Source of the DNA: Flaviflagellibacter rhizophilus
Lineage (GTDB): Bacteria; Pseudomonadota; Alphaproteobacteria; Rhizobiales; Methylopilaceae
NCBI RefSeq assembly: GCF_033898525.1
Contig: NZ_JAXAFJ010000002.1
Coordinates: 434,001 to 498,000, forward strand
Length of the DNA stretch: 64,000 bases
Direction: 5' to 3'
Part shown: one piece after another, positions 8,488 to 16,746 of the stretch
Position numbering within the stretch: position 1 is the stretch's first letter
Layout of the letters: every line of letters begins with the position of its first letter
The notes under the pieces: model-generated
The model's database searches: none
Told to the model about the DNA's origin: nothing
Seen by the model: the letters and a program-made list of their open reading frames with translations, nothing else
Program-made: the position numbers and the translations under genes

Positions 8488-10683
8488 TTGCGGACGTTCA
8501 GTAGCTGGTTCGCTGGCCGGGCCCTCCCGGCCATCATCGGCATCATCGCTGTCAGCTTTATCCTGACGATCTTCCTGATTGTCCGCATCGCTGATGCCCA
8601 GAACACGGCTTCGCTTCAGCGCACGGCCGAATTCGCGGAAGCTGCGGTCAGTCGGCAGCGCGAGGCACTGGAGCGCACCGCGAAGGACTATGCGGCGTGG
8701 GCCGACGCCTACCGGCACCTCCACCCTCAGGTTGACCTGCAGTGGAGCTATGAAGAGGGCAATATCGGATCCACGCTCTTCCCTGATTTGGGGATCGACC
8801 ACCTTCTGGTGATCGGCCCCTCCGATGACACAGCCTATGCCGTGGTCGAAGGAAAACTCAGCGCCAATGCCGTGGCAGAGCGCTTGCTGGATGGCGGGAT
8901 CAGGGCCCTTGTCGCCCGTGCCCGTGAATCCGGCACAGAGACTGTGCCCGTGACCGGCTTCCTCTCTGCGGGAGGCCATCCGGTCCTTGCGGCGGCAGCC
9001 GTGATCTCCCCCGGAGATCAGGACGATGTCGCGCGGGCCCCCGGCCCCACATCCGTGCTGGTGCTCGCCAGCGGGTTGACGCCCGAACGTCTGGAAAGGC
9101 TGGCCGGCGAGTACTTCGTGCCCGCCCTCCGCAGCGTGCCTGCCGATGGCCTGCGTCCGGAAGAAAGCATCGCCATCTCCTCCGAAGACGGGTCCCTTCG
9201 GCTTGCCCTCGAATGGGATGCCGAGCGCCCCGGGCAGGCCCTGATCGACCAGGTGCTTCCATGGGTGCTCGCAGCGGCGGTCCTGATGGGGCTGCTTGCC
9301 TTCCTCATCCTGCGCTACGCGGTGCGCACTGCACGGACCATCGAGGAAGGCGCCAGGGAGCTCGCCGCCGCCCATCGCAAGGCCGAGCACCTCGCAATGC
9401 ACGACGCGGTGACCGGCCTGCCCAACCGCAGCATGATGAGCCGTTTTCTCGACAGCAGCATCGGTCGGGAATCGGGGCAGGCATTGGCGCTGATCTACCT
9501 TGATCTCGACCGGTTCAAGCCGGTCAACGACACGATGGGCCATCTGGCCGGCGATCTCGTCTTGGGCGAGGTGGCGAACCGCCTGCGGTCCGCCGTTCGG
9601 GAGAAGGATCTTGTGGCTCGCGTGGGCGGAGACGAATTCGTCGTGGCGCTCCGCAGCGTTACGGCGCCAGCAGAGGTGGAACTGCTCTGCCAGCGCCTGA
9701 AAGAAGCCGTCTCCCAGCCTATCCGCCTGGACGGCACCGATGTCGGTGTCGGCATGTCGGCAGGCATCGCGATGGCTCCGACGGATGCGCAGACCTCCGA
9801 AGAGCTGATCCGCATGGCCGACATCGCGATGTATCAGGCGAAAGCCACCCGACGGGGATCGCACCAGTTCTATTCGCCCGAGATGAACGACCTCATCCGC
9901 CAGCGCCGGGCTCTCGAGATCGACCTGCGGCGCGCTTTGGCTTCGCAGGAGTTCGTCCTGCACTTCCAGCCACGGCTGCGCGCAGAGACCTTGCAGGTCA
10001 TGGCGGTCGAGGCACTTGTCCGCTGGCAGCACCCAATCCACGGTCTCGTCGCGCCTGGGGACTTCATCCCGCTGGCCGAGGAGACCGGCCTCATCATCCC
10101 TCTGGGCGACTGGGTGCTTCAGGAGGCCTGCCGGGCGGCCGCGTGCTATCCGGATCTGGTCGTCTCCGTGAACGTCTCTCCCGTTCAGTTCCGAAACGGC
10201 GATCTGGTCGAACAGGTCCGCGCGGCGCTCTCATCCAGCGGCCTGCCCGCGTCCCGGCTCGAACTGGAACTGACCGAAGGTGTCCTGCTCGAGAACATCG
10301 AAAGCGCCATCAAGTCGCTTCGGGCGCTCAAGGCACTGGGCGTCAGCCTGGCAATGGACGACTTCGGAACCGGCTATTCTTCGCTGGGCTACCTGCAGCA
10401 TTTCCCGTTCGACAGGCTGAAGATCGACAAGAGCTTCATCGCTCCCCTGGGAGATCGCGAGGATTCACGGTCGATCGTCCAGGCGATCCTCAGTCTGGGG
10501 CGTGCGCTCGGCATGTCCGTGACAGCGGAAGGCGTGGAGTCCGCCGAGCAGTTGCGCGTGCTGCGCGATGACAATTGCGATGAACTGCAGGGCTTCCTGC
10601 TCGGCAGGCCCATGCCCGCCGAGCAGCTGAGCGAGCTCCTGGCCGATCCCGCACGCAGCATGGCAGAGGCATCGGCAGTCTGA
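8488..10683 (+). CDS. Membrane CHASE4-like / GGDEF / EAL cyclic-di-GMP signalling protein
   Basis: Predicted bifunctional cyclic-di-GMP enzyme, 731 residues. Membrane helices at about 11-32 and 254-277 enclose a periplasmic sensor containing KDYAAWADAYRHL, typical of CHASE4. The cyclase domain has an intact GGDEF at 380-384 and an inhibitory-site RxxD (REKD) five residues before it. The phosphodiesterase domain has EAL at 508-510 plus NVSPVQF, ELTE, DDFGTGYSS, LKIDKSF, EGVE and LQGFLLG, so both halves look catalytically complete. The start is the TTG at 8488, preceded by AGGGGA at 6-base spacing; the longer open frame lacks homologous sequence. Stand-alone gene; the signal sensed is unknown. 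Confidence 0.9.
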   Translation: MRTFSSWFAGRALPAIIGIIAVSFILTIFLIVRIADAQNTASLQRTAEFAEAAVSRQREALERTAKDYAAWADAYRHLHPQVDLQWSYEEGNIGSTLFPDLGIDHLLVIGPSDDTAYAVVEGKLSANAVAERLLDGGIRALVARARESGTETVPVTGFLSAGGHPVLAAAAVISPGDQDDVARAPGPTSVLVLASGLTPERLERLAGEYFVPALRSVPADGLRPEESIAISSEDGSLRLALEWDAERPGQALIDQVLPWVLAAAVLMGLLAFLILRYAVRTARTIEEGARELAAAHRKAEHLAMHDAVTGLPNRSMMSRFLDSSIGRESGQALALIYLDLDRFKPVNDTMGHLAGDLVLGEVANRLRSAVREKDLVARVGGDEFVVALRSVTAPAEVELLCQRLKEAVSQPIRLDGTDVGVGMSAGIAMAPTDAQTSEELIRMADIAMYQAKATRRGSHQFYSPEMNDLIRQRRALEIDLRRALASQEFVLHFQPRLRAETLQVMAVEALVRWQHPIHGLVAPGDFIPLAEETGLIIPLGDWVLQEACRAAACYPDLVVSVNVSPVQFRNGDLVEQVRAALSSSGLPASRLELELTEGVLLENIESAIKSLRALKALGVSLAMDDFGTGYSSLGYLQHFPFDRLKIDKSFIAPLGDREDSRSIVQAILSLGRALGMSVTAEGVESAEQLRVLRDDNCDELQGFLLGRPMPAEQLSELLADPARSMAEASAV

Positions 10684-10718
10684 GCGAGGGACCTCCATGG
10701 CCCCTCGCACCAACTTTT
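10684..10718 (+). terminator. Possible intrinsic terminator of the GGDEF/EAL gene
   Basis: A perfect 7-bp stem GCGAGGG/CCCTCGC (10684-10690 with 10702-10708) directly follows the stop codon. A TTTT run lies 6 bases beyond the stem, which is further than ideal. It sits in the gap before the convergent leuA gene. Confidence 0.4.
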
Positions 10719-10722
10719 CCGA

Positions 10723-12279
10723 TCAGGCGCTCATCACCTGCGCGCCCACCGTGGTGCGCTTCACCATCAGCTTGTTCAGCGCCGCCACATAGGCGCGGGC
10801 CGACGCCACCAGCGTGTCGGGATCCGCCGCGCGCGCCGTGACGGTCTTGCCGTTCTCCGTCAGCCGCACAGACACTTCCGCCTGTGCGTCGGTCCCTTCG
10901 GTGACGGCATGGACCTGGTAGAGCTCCAGCACCGCCTCGTGCGGCACCAGTTCGCGGATGGCGTTGAAGATGGAATCGACGGGGCCGTTTCCGGTGGCCT
11001 GCACCGTGCTGTGCTGGCCGTCGGTGTCCAGCGTCATCGTGCAGGACTGTGCGCCCACCGTGCCGGCGATCACCGTCATGGACAGCACCTTGATGTGGTC
11101 GCTGGCCAGCGCGATCTCCTGATCGACCAGTGCCTCGATGTCCTCGTCGTAGACATGCTTCTTGCGGTCCGCGAGCGCCTTGAACCCGTTGAAGGCATCC
11201 TCGAAGGCGTTCTCGCCCAGCTGGTAGCCGAGCTCGCGCAGCTTGTCGCGGAAGGCGGCGCGTCCCGAATGCTTGCCCATCACCAGCGAGGTCTTGGTCA
11301 CGCCCACCGAGGCCGGCGTCATGATCTCGTAGGTGGTGGCGTTCTTCAGCATGCCGTCCTGATGGATGCCGCTCTCATGCGCAAACGCGTTCCGGCCCAC
11401 GATGGCCTTGTTGTACTGCACGGGGAACGAAGTCACCGCCGAGACCAGCTTCGACGCACGCGTCAGCATCGTGGCCTCGACGCCGGTCGCATAGGGCAGC
11501 ACGTCGCCGCGGGTCCGCAGCGCCATCACCACCTCTTCCAGCGCGGCATTGCCGGCACGTTCGCCCAGCCCGTTGATGGTGCACTCGATCTGACGGGCAC
11601 CGCTCGCGACACCTGCCAGCGAATTCGCGACCGCCAGGCCCAGATCGTCATGGCAATGCGTGGAGAAGATCACGCGGTCGGCGTTCGGCACCTTCTCGAT
11701 CATGGTGCGGAACATGTGGCCGTATTCCTCGGGCGTCGCATAGCCCACGGTGTCCGGCAGGTTGATGGTGGTGGCGCCGGCCTTGATGGCCGCCTCCACG
11801 CAGCGCGCCAGATAGTCCAGCGGCGTGCGGGTGGCGTCCATGGCGGACCATTCCACGTCGTCGACGAGGTTGCGTGCCTGCGCCACGGTCGCCGCGATGA
11901 TGTCGAGCACCTGCTCCTGCGACTTGCGCATCTGGTGTTCCAGATGGATCGGCGACGTGGATACGAAGGTGTGGATGCGGCCACGCTGGGCCACGCGCAC
12001 CGCCTCGCCGGCGCGGGCGATGTCACCCGGAATGGCGCGAGCCAGGCCGGCGATGATCGACTTTTTGGCCCGGCGCGCGATTTCCTGCACGCTTTCGAAA
12101 TCGCCTACGCTGGCGATGGGGAAACCGGCCTCGATCACATCGACGCCCATCTCCTCCAGCAGTTCGGCGACTTCCAGCTTCTCCTCGAGCGTCATGCTCG
12201 CGCCGGGGCACTGCTCGCCGTCGCGCAATGTGGTGTCGAAGATGACGACGCGGTCGGATGCGTTTGCGGTCGTGGTCAT
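10723..12279 (-). CDS. leuA: 2-isopropylmalate synthase
   Basis: First committed step of leucine synthesis: condenses acetyl-CoA with 2-oxoisovalerate. 518 residues, the usual length for the bacterial long form. The catalytic TIM barrel begins VVIFDTTLRDGEQCPGASM (metal-binding D and R near residues 15-20), with the metal ligand motif STHCHDDLGLA later. The C-terminal regulatory domain, from about residue 390, normally binds leucine for feedback inhibition. ATG 12279 is chosen because LeuA homologues begin shortly before the RDGEQ motif and AAGG lies upstream. A leucine-rich leader peptide and terminator-like hairpin precede it at 12371-12486, so attenuation by leucine supply is likely. Confidence 0.96.
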   Translation of the reverse strand: MTTTANASDRVVIFDTTLRDGEQCPGASMTLEEKLEVAELLEEMGVDVIEAGFPIASVGDFESVQEIARRAKKSIIAGLARAIPGDIARAGEAVRVAQRGRIHTFVSTSPIHLEHQMRKSQEQVLDIIAATVAQARNLVDDVEWSAMDATRTPLDYLARCVEAAIKAGATTINLPDTVGYATPEEYGHMFRTMIEKVPNADRVIFSTHCHDDLGLAVANSLAGVASGARQIECTINGLGERAGNAALEEVVMALRTRGDVLPYATGVEATMLTRASKLVSAVTSFPVQYNKAIVGRNAFAHESGIHQDGMLKNATTYEIMTPASVGVTKTSLVMGKHSGRAAFRDKLRELGYQLGENAFEDAFNGFKALADRKKHVYDEDIEALVDQEIALASDHIKVLSMTVIAGTVGAQSCTMTLDTDGQHSTVQATGNGPVDSIFNAIRELVPHEAVLELYQVHAVTEGTDAQAEVSVRLTENGKTVTARAADPDTLVASARAYVAALNKLMVKRTTVGAQVMSA

Positions 12280-12370
12280 CGGATATGCCTTCTTGATTTC
12301 TTGCCCGGCTCTGCGGCTCTGGGCGTCGGGTCTGTCTTCTGTGCGGTGACCATCCCCTGAGCGCCCAGGC

Positions 12371-12399
12371 AAAAGCCCGGCCGGCCCTCAGGGGCGGCT
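12371..12399 (-). terminator. Putative attenuator hairpin of leuA
   Basis: On the minus strand the transcript forms a GC-rich stem around GCCC CTGA GGGC, extended by GCC/GGC with one bulge, then CGGGC and TTTT. The leader peptide's stop codon lies in the loop, so a ribosome stalled on the leucine codons just upstream would cover the left arm and block termination. The fold was judged by eye and the U run is short. Confidence 0.55.
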
Positions 12400-12486
12400 A
12401 AGAAGAAGCAGGCCGGAAAGAAGGCACACGGACGCCCCGGCGAGGTGCCGGTCAGCCGTCCATGCTGTGTTGGTGCGCGCCATCAT
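12388..12486 (-). CDS. Leucine-rich leader peptide of leuA attenuator
   Basis: A 32-codon ORF starting ATG ATG at 12486 and ending TGA at 12388-12390. Its last third encodes CLLSGLLLLSRP, with six leucines in eight positions including four in a row (CTG CTT CTT CTT). CTT is uncommon in GC-rich genomes, as expected for a sensor of charged tRNA-Leu. It ends inside a GC-rich hairpin followed by TTTT and lies about 110 bases before leuA. The ribosome site is weak (GGAA about 12 bases upstream), and the 83-base gap to the Nudix gene leaves room for a promoter I cannot define. Identification is by composition and position. Confidence 0.7.
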   Translation of the reverse strand: MMARTNTAWTADRHLAGASVCLLSGLLLLSRP

Positions 12487-12569
12487 GGCAGCGGTTCCAT
12501 TCGCCTTCACGTGCGCAAGCCGCGCATCCATTCCCACTTACGCGCTTCGGCGCCTCCGGGCAAGCGCCC

Positions 12570-13298
12570 TCAGGCCGCCCTGCCCCCGGTGACGATCTCG
12601 ACCAGAGAGCGGGCATATTCCAGAACATTGTTCAGGCTGGCCGCATCACGAACGAGCACGATATCGGCCAGTTCATCGTCTCCACCCGACGCGCGATGTG
12701 CCTCGAAACGGGCCCGCACCTCGTCCGCGGTAAGCCGCGTGTCGATGCGCCGCGCGCAGCAGACAAGAGGGCCGTCCTGACTGATCCAGCGCTGCTCGGA
12801 GGGTACGAGCACGTCGGCCCCAAGGCCCGTCTCCTCCTCCAGTTCGCGCAGCATGGAGGCCTCGAAGTCGAGCCTGCCGCCCGTCACATCGTCCAGATCG
12901 GGCGTGCCGCAGGGAAAATAGAGCCGACCCGCATTGGCGGTGTGCGCGCCCATGCGGCCCAGCAGCACCGCGCCATCGGCCGTCACCACCACGGCCGAGG
13001 CAAAGGTGTTGCAGGCTCCGGTCTCGATGAAGCCCTGGCTCAGCCAATAATTCAGCCCGGAATAGCGCACAACGATGTGCGCACCGCGCCAGATGCCGTC
13101 TTCGATGCTGAAGCGGCGGGCAACCAGCACCTCGCCGTCGAACAGCGACGGCTTCTCCGCGGCGGCACGCGCCCAGTGCTCGCCGATCGCCTCCGCGTTC
13201 TCGTCGCGCCAAGGCCAGGGCTCATCCACCACGAAGGCATCGAAGCCCAGCACCGGCGTCACGATGGCCCGCTTACCAGAGGGATTGAGCGGGTTCAT
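12570..13298 (-). CDS. Nudix hydrolase family protein
   Basis: Predicted hydrolase of nucleoside-diphosphate-linked compounds, 242 residues. The core Nudix motif RELEEETGL is intact, preceded by GGRLDFEASML; the spacing between the first glycine-glutamate part and RE is shorter than the textbook pattern. About 95 N-terminal residues precede the fold. The ATG overlaps the phzF-like stop by 4 bases (ATGA), so pdxY, phzF and this gene form one tightly coupled operon. It is the last gene before the leuA leader, and read-through could reach leuA. Substrate unknown. Confidence 0.82.
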   Translation of the reverse strand: MNPLNPSGKRAIVTPVLGFDAFVVDEPWPWRDENAEAIGEHWARAAAEKPSLFDGEVLVARRFSIEDGIWRGAHIVVRYSGLNYWLSQGFIETGACNTFASAVVVTADGAVLLGRMGAHTANAGRLYFPCGTPDLDDVTGGRLDFEASMLRELEEETGLGADVLVPSEQRWISQDGPLVCCARRIDTRLTADEVRARFEAHRASGGDDELADIVLVRDAASLNNVLEYARSLVEIVTGGRAA

Positions 13299-14203
13299 GC
13301 GGTGATCCGGCCCTCGGATACCAGGATAGCCTCGCCCCCGATGGTCGCCCCCTCGAGCACACCCTTCCAGACGTCGAGGCCCAGCACGATGCGGCTGGGA
13401 CGCCCCATCTCGTGGCCCTGCTCCACCACCACGGCATGCTGGCCATCCGCCGGCCGCTCGAAGGCCATCAGCGCGCCGGCGAAAGCAGCCACGGCAGATC
13501 CCGTGGCCGGATCTTCCCCCATGCCGAAGCCCTGCTCCAGCATGCGCGCCCGGAACGACGCATCCGGCGCCTCGCCGCCGCGTGTGTAGACATAAGCCGC
13601 GGCAGCATCGGGCATCGGGAAGGCAGCCGGCCAGTGCTGCGGCTGGACGGCGGCACGGGCCAGCACGCCGGCATCCCGCACCGGCACGAAGGTGAAGGAC
13701 GGCCCCACCGCAAAGCGGCTCGGCACGTGGCGGTCGAATCCGATCTCGTCCGGTGAAAGCCCCAGAGCCGCCGCGACGGCGTGGATCGGCGCCGCCTCGC
13801 CCGCTCCAAATGGCAGCCGCGGCAGGTCGAAACGTGCGCGGCCCGTGTCCTCGCCCAGGCGATGCACGGTGCAGGGCACCACGCCGACCTCTTCCTCAAC
13901 AAAGAAGTTGAGGTCGCTGCGAAGCCGGGCCTTGTTCTCGATGGACAGCACCAGCGCTGCGCCGACGGTTGGGTGGCCGGCGAAAGGCAGTTCCGTAGCC
14001 GGCGTAAAGATGCGCAGCCGCGACAGGTTCACGGGCTCGCGCGGCGGCAGCAGGAACACCGTCTCCGACAGGTTGAACTCGCGAGCCACCGCCTGCATCG
14101 ACGCGGTGTCCAGATCCTCGCAGCCGAACACCACGGCCAGCGGATTGCCCGCGAAGCGCCGGTTGGTGAAGACGTCGAGCGTGATGAACCGGCGCGGGGT
14201 CAC
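13295..14203 (-). CDS. PhzF-family isomerase-like protein
   Basis: Member of the PhzF/YddE/diaminopimelate-epimerase-fold family, 302 residues. N-terminal ITLDVFTNRRFAGNPLAVV and NLSETVFLLPP contain the family motif with the probable catalytic glutamate at residue 47. AGHPTVGAA and GEDPATGSAVAAFAGAL in the C-terminal half are also characteristic. The GTG start at 14203 overlaps the pdxY stop by 4 bases (GTGA). Most such proteins outside phenazine clusters have unknown substrates, and no phenazine genes are present here. Confidence 0.88.
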   Translation of the reverse strand: MTPRRFITLDVFTNRRFAGNPLAVVFGCEDLDTASMQAVAREFNLSETVFLLPPREPVNLSRLRIFTPATELPFAGHPTVGAALVLSIENKARLRSDLNFFVEEEVGVVPCTVHRLGEDTGRARFDLPRLPFGAGEAAPIHAVAAALGLSPDEIGFDRHVPSRFAVGPSFTFVPVRDAGVLARAAVQPQHWPAAFPMPDAAAAYVYTRGGEAPDASFRARMLEQGFGMGEDPATGSAVAAFAGALMAFERPADGQHAVVVEQGHEMGRPSRIVLGLDVWKGVLEGATIGGEAILVSEGRITA

Positions 14204-15048
14204 AGCGCTTCCGCTGCGAAGACGGTGGTGGGGTTCACGAACTCATCCTGCGCCGCAACCGTCAGGATCTCGCGCGAACCCGCCTCCTCCGTGCGCCGCA
14301 GCAGTCCGTAGACGGAGGACGCGGCATGCGATAGCGCCTCGCCGGCATCACGCGTGGCGAGGTAATGCACGAAGAACAGCGCCGCGATGGCATCCCCCGC
14401 CCCGTTCACCGAAACGGGCAGCAGCGGCGTGCGCACGCGCCATTTGCGGCCCCGGTCCGACACCACGAGGTCGAGAAATCCCAGCGGGGTGTCATCGGTG
14501 TGCAGGCTGGTGACCACGACGACCGCCGGTCCGAGCGCATGAACCGCATCAAGCGCACGGACCAGGGCCGCGTCGTCCCTGGCTTCCATCCCGGCCAGGT
14601 ATTCCAGCTCGAAATGGTTCGGCGTGATGATGTCGGCCACGCCGAGCGCGCGGTCCCGCATGAATTCGGGGATGCCCGGCCGCACGAAGACGCCACGCCC
14701 GATATCGCCGATCACTGGATCGCAACAATACAGCGCCTCCGGATTGGCCGCCTTCACGCGCGCGACGGCGTCCAGCACCGCCTCGCCGATGGCGGCATCG
14801 CCCATATAGCCGGACAGCACCCCGTCCGCCGCGCCGAGCACGCCCCGATCGGCGATGCCATCGACCAGGTCGCGGATCGCATTGCCGGAATACACCTGCC
14901 CCTTCCAGGCGCCGTAGCCGGTGTGGTTCGAGAACTGCACCGTGTTCACGGCCCAGACCTCGTGCCCCAACCGCTGCATCGGGAAGACAGCGGAGGAATT
15001 CCCGACATGGCCATAGGCCACCCAGGACTGGATCGACAGGATGTTCAT
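14200..15048 (-). CDS. pdxY: Pyridoxal kinase
   Basis: Ribokinase-superfamily enzyme that phosphorylates pyridoxal in the vitamin B6 salvage pathway, 282 residues, the normal length. N-terminal ILSIQSWVAYGHVGNSSAVFPMQRLG is the substrate-binding segment; CCDPVIGD and ITPNHFELEYLAG follow. The anion hole and catalytic base lie in NGAGDA at 215-220 (D219). First gene of the pdxY-phzF-Nudix string, divergent from the gene at 15111 with only 62 bases between starts. PdxY and PdxK are hard to separate; the GHVGN motif and length favour PdxY. Confidence 0.92.
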   Translation of the reverse strand: MNILSIQSWVAYGHVGNSSAVFPMQRLGHEVWAVNTVQFSNHTGYGAWKGQVYSGNAIRDLVDGIADRGVLGAADGVLSGYMGDAAIGEAVLDAVARVKAANPEALYCCDPVIGDIGRGVFVRPGIPEFMRDRALGVADIITPNHFELEYLAGMEARDDAALVRALDAVHALGPAVVVVTSLHTDDTPLGFLDLVVSDRGRKWRVRTPLLPVSVNGAGDAIAALFFVHYLATRDAGEALSHAASSVYGLLRRTEEAGSREILTVAAQDEFVNPTTVFAAEAL

Positions 15049-15110
15049 CAGCGCGTTCTACATTCTTCCGATGGTATGAGGATATGCCAGGTTCGTCATG
15101 AAGGCCCCAG

Positions 15111-15866
15111 ATGTCGCAAGCGGTGCTGTTCCTCACCCATCTTCGAACACCTCGTGTGCTTGCACATTTCGAACGGCTGCGCGCCGAGGCCGGCCCGGTC
15201 TTGCCGGTGTTCCTCGGCGCTGATGATACGGCGCATGTTCAGTTACCGCCTCCGGGCCCGCAAGCCGATTTTCAGGTCTGCGTCGAGGCCACCCAGGCGA
15301 TGTTCCCTGGCCTTTACCCCGATTATGCTCCCGGCCGCACGGATCTTATCTTCCTGACAATGCTCATGGATCCGCGCCTGCGCGCCTTCGATCATGTCTG
15401 GATCATGGAGTACGACGTCGATTATTCCGGCGATTGGTCCGAGTTCTTCAAGGGCTTCGAGAACAGGCGGGGAGACCTCGTGGCCACGCGGATAACGCAC
15501 CGGTCACGTCATTCGACCTGGTTCCATTGGCGCGATTTCGCGAGCCCGCCTAGCGTGCCAGAATCTCGGCATATCTATGCCTTCATGCCGATGGTTCGTT
15601 TGTCCCGAGCCTTCATCACCGCCTATATCGAGGCTCGCCGGCGCGATTTATGGCAAGGGCATTACGAGGCCATCCTGCCGTCCTTCGCGCTGGACGCGGG
15701 CTTCCACATCGTCGACATGGGGTATGGCCCCTATGGAAGCTTCTTCCGGCGCCGCCTCTACCGCCGTCGAACGTTCAGGTTCCGCCCCGCTCGCCCCAAC
15801 TACTTCCATGAAGTGCCCGCGCAGTTTCCGTTGCGCTCCGTACTCTACCACCCGGTAAAGCTGTAA
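15111..15866 (+). CDS. Putative glycosyltransferase-like protein, paralogue 1
   Basis: I cannot assign a named family. The 251-residue protein starts with a strand-helix unit AVLFLTHLRTPRVLAHFERLR and a second strand LPVFLGADD, consistent with a nucleotide-binding fold. Residues 96-109 are HVWIMEYDVDYSGDW, an acidic DxD motif like that binding metal and sugar nucleotide in GT-A glycosyltransferases. The basic C-terminus (RRRLYRRRTFRFRPARPNYFHE) ends in YHPVKL. No signal peptide or membrane segment is seen. The next gene is a clear paralogue, 55 bases downstream. Sugar transfer is inference from motif and layout only. Confidence 0.65.
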   Translation: MSQAVLFLTHLRTPRVLAHFERLRAEAGPVLPVFLGADDTAHVQLPPPGPQADFQVCVEATQAMFPGLYPDYAPGRTDLIFLTMLMDPRLRAFDHVWIMEYDVDYSGDWSEFFKGFENRRGDLVATRITHRSRHSTWFHWRDFASPPSVPESRHIYAFMPMVRLSRAFITAYIEARRRDLWQGHYEAILPSFALDAGFHIVDMGYGPYGSFFRRRLYRRRTFRFRPARPNYFHEVPAQFPLRSVLYHPVKL

Positions 15867-15921
15867 AGCCGTGGCTGAGGCCTGATTGCCAGCCCCGCGC
15901 AGGCATGGTGCATGAGAGGAA

Positions 15922-16731
15922 ATGACCTCTGCCCGCCAAGCGATTCTCTTCCTCACCCACGTCCGAAGCGCCCGCGTCCTCCAGCATCTCGAACGGCTGC
16001 GCCGTGAGACTGCCGGGCTGATGCCGGTGTTCGTGTGCGTGGATGATCGCGGAAGCCGACGAGACACGGCAGCCAGCTTCCCAAGCGATTTCAGCGTGCG
16101 CGAGGAAGATTGGCGTCGTCTGGCGCCGGCCCGCGCCGCCCATCTGCGCCATGGCCCGCGCACGGACTATTACGACCTGTTCTACCTGCCGGCCTTGCTG
16201 TCGGAACGGCTGTCCGGCTTCGACCATGTGTGGTTCATCGAGAACGACGTCGATTTCGCAGGCAATTGGGGGGACTTCTTCCGGCCCGCGATGCAGAGCG
16301 CAGCCGATCTCTTGGCCACCACCGTCTACCCCCGTCCGCTGCAGCCGGGCTGGACCCATTGGCGGCGCTTCCGCACGCCGGAGCGGATACCGCAGGAGCG
16401 CCATATCCGGGCATTCCTGCCGCTGGCGCGGTTCTCGCAGCGCTTGATCCGCGCCTATGCTGAAGAGGCACACGATCCGGCATGGGCGGGGCAGTTCGAG
16501 GCGATGTGGCCGACCTTGGCAGCGGAACGCGGATGGCCGATCAGCGATCTTGGCGGCGCGGGGCCATTTCAGCCCGCCGAAGGCTTCGCCTTCTACCGGA
16601 ACACCTTCAACCGGCGCACCTTGTCGCCGGGCAATTTCGTCTTCCGTCCGGCGCGCCGGGTCTACTTTCACGAAGACCCGGCGGCATTTCCGGAGACGGG
16701 GCAGCTCTACCATCCCGTGAAAGGCTGGTAG
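15922..16731 (+). CDS. Putative glycosyltransferase-like protein, paralogue 2
   Basis: Tandem paralogue of the preceding gene, 269 residues. Shared blocks are AILFLTHVRSARVLQHLERLR, LMPVFVCVDD, HVWFIENDVDFAGNW (D109 and D111), TVYPRPLQPGWTHWRRF, RHIRAFLPLARFS and a C-terminal FVFRPARRVYFHEDPAAFPETGQLYHPVK. It carries about 20 extra residues between the second strand and the acidic motif. ATG 15922 is preceded by AGAGGAA at very short spacing. The two copies differ throughout, so the duplication is old. Convergent with ilvC, whose stop is 15 bases beyond this one. Function unknown. Confidence 0.65.
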   Translation: MTSARQAILFLTHVRSARVLQHLERLRRETAGLMPVFVCVDDRGSRRDTAASFPSDFSVREEDWRRLAPARAAHLRHGPRTDYYDLFYLPALLSERLSGFDHVWFIENDVDFAGNWGDFFRPAMQSAADLLATTVYPRPLQPGWTHWRRFRTPERIPQERHIRAFLPLARFSQRLIRAYAEEAHDPAWAGQFEAMWPTLAAERGWPISDLGGAGPFQPAEGFAFYRNTFNRRTLSPGNFVFRPARRVYFHEDPAAFPETGQLYHPVKGW

Positions 16732-16746
16732 AGCCCCCGCTCCTGC

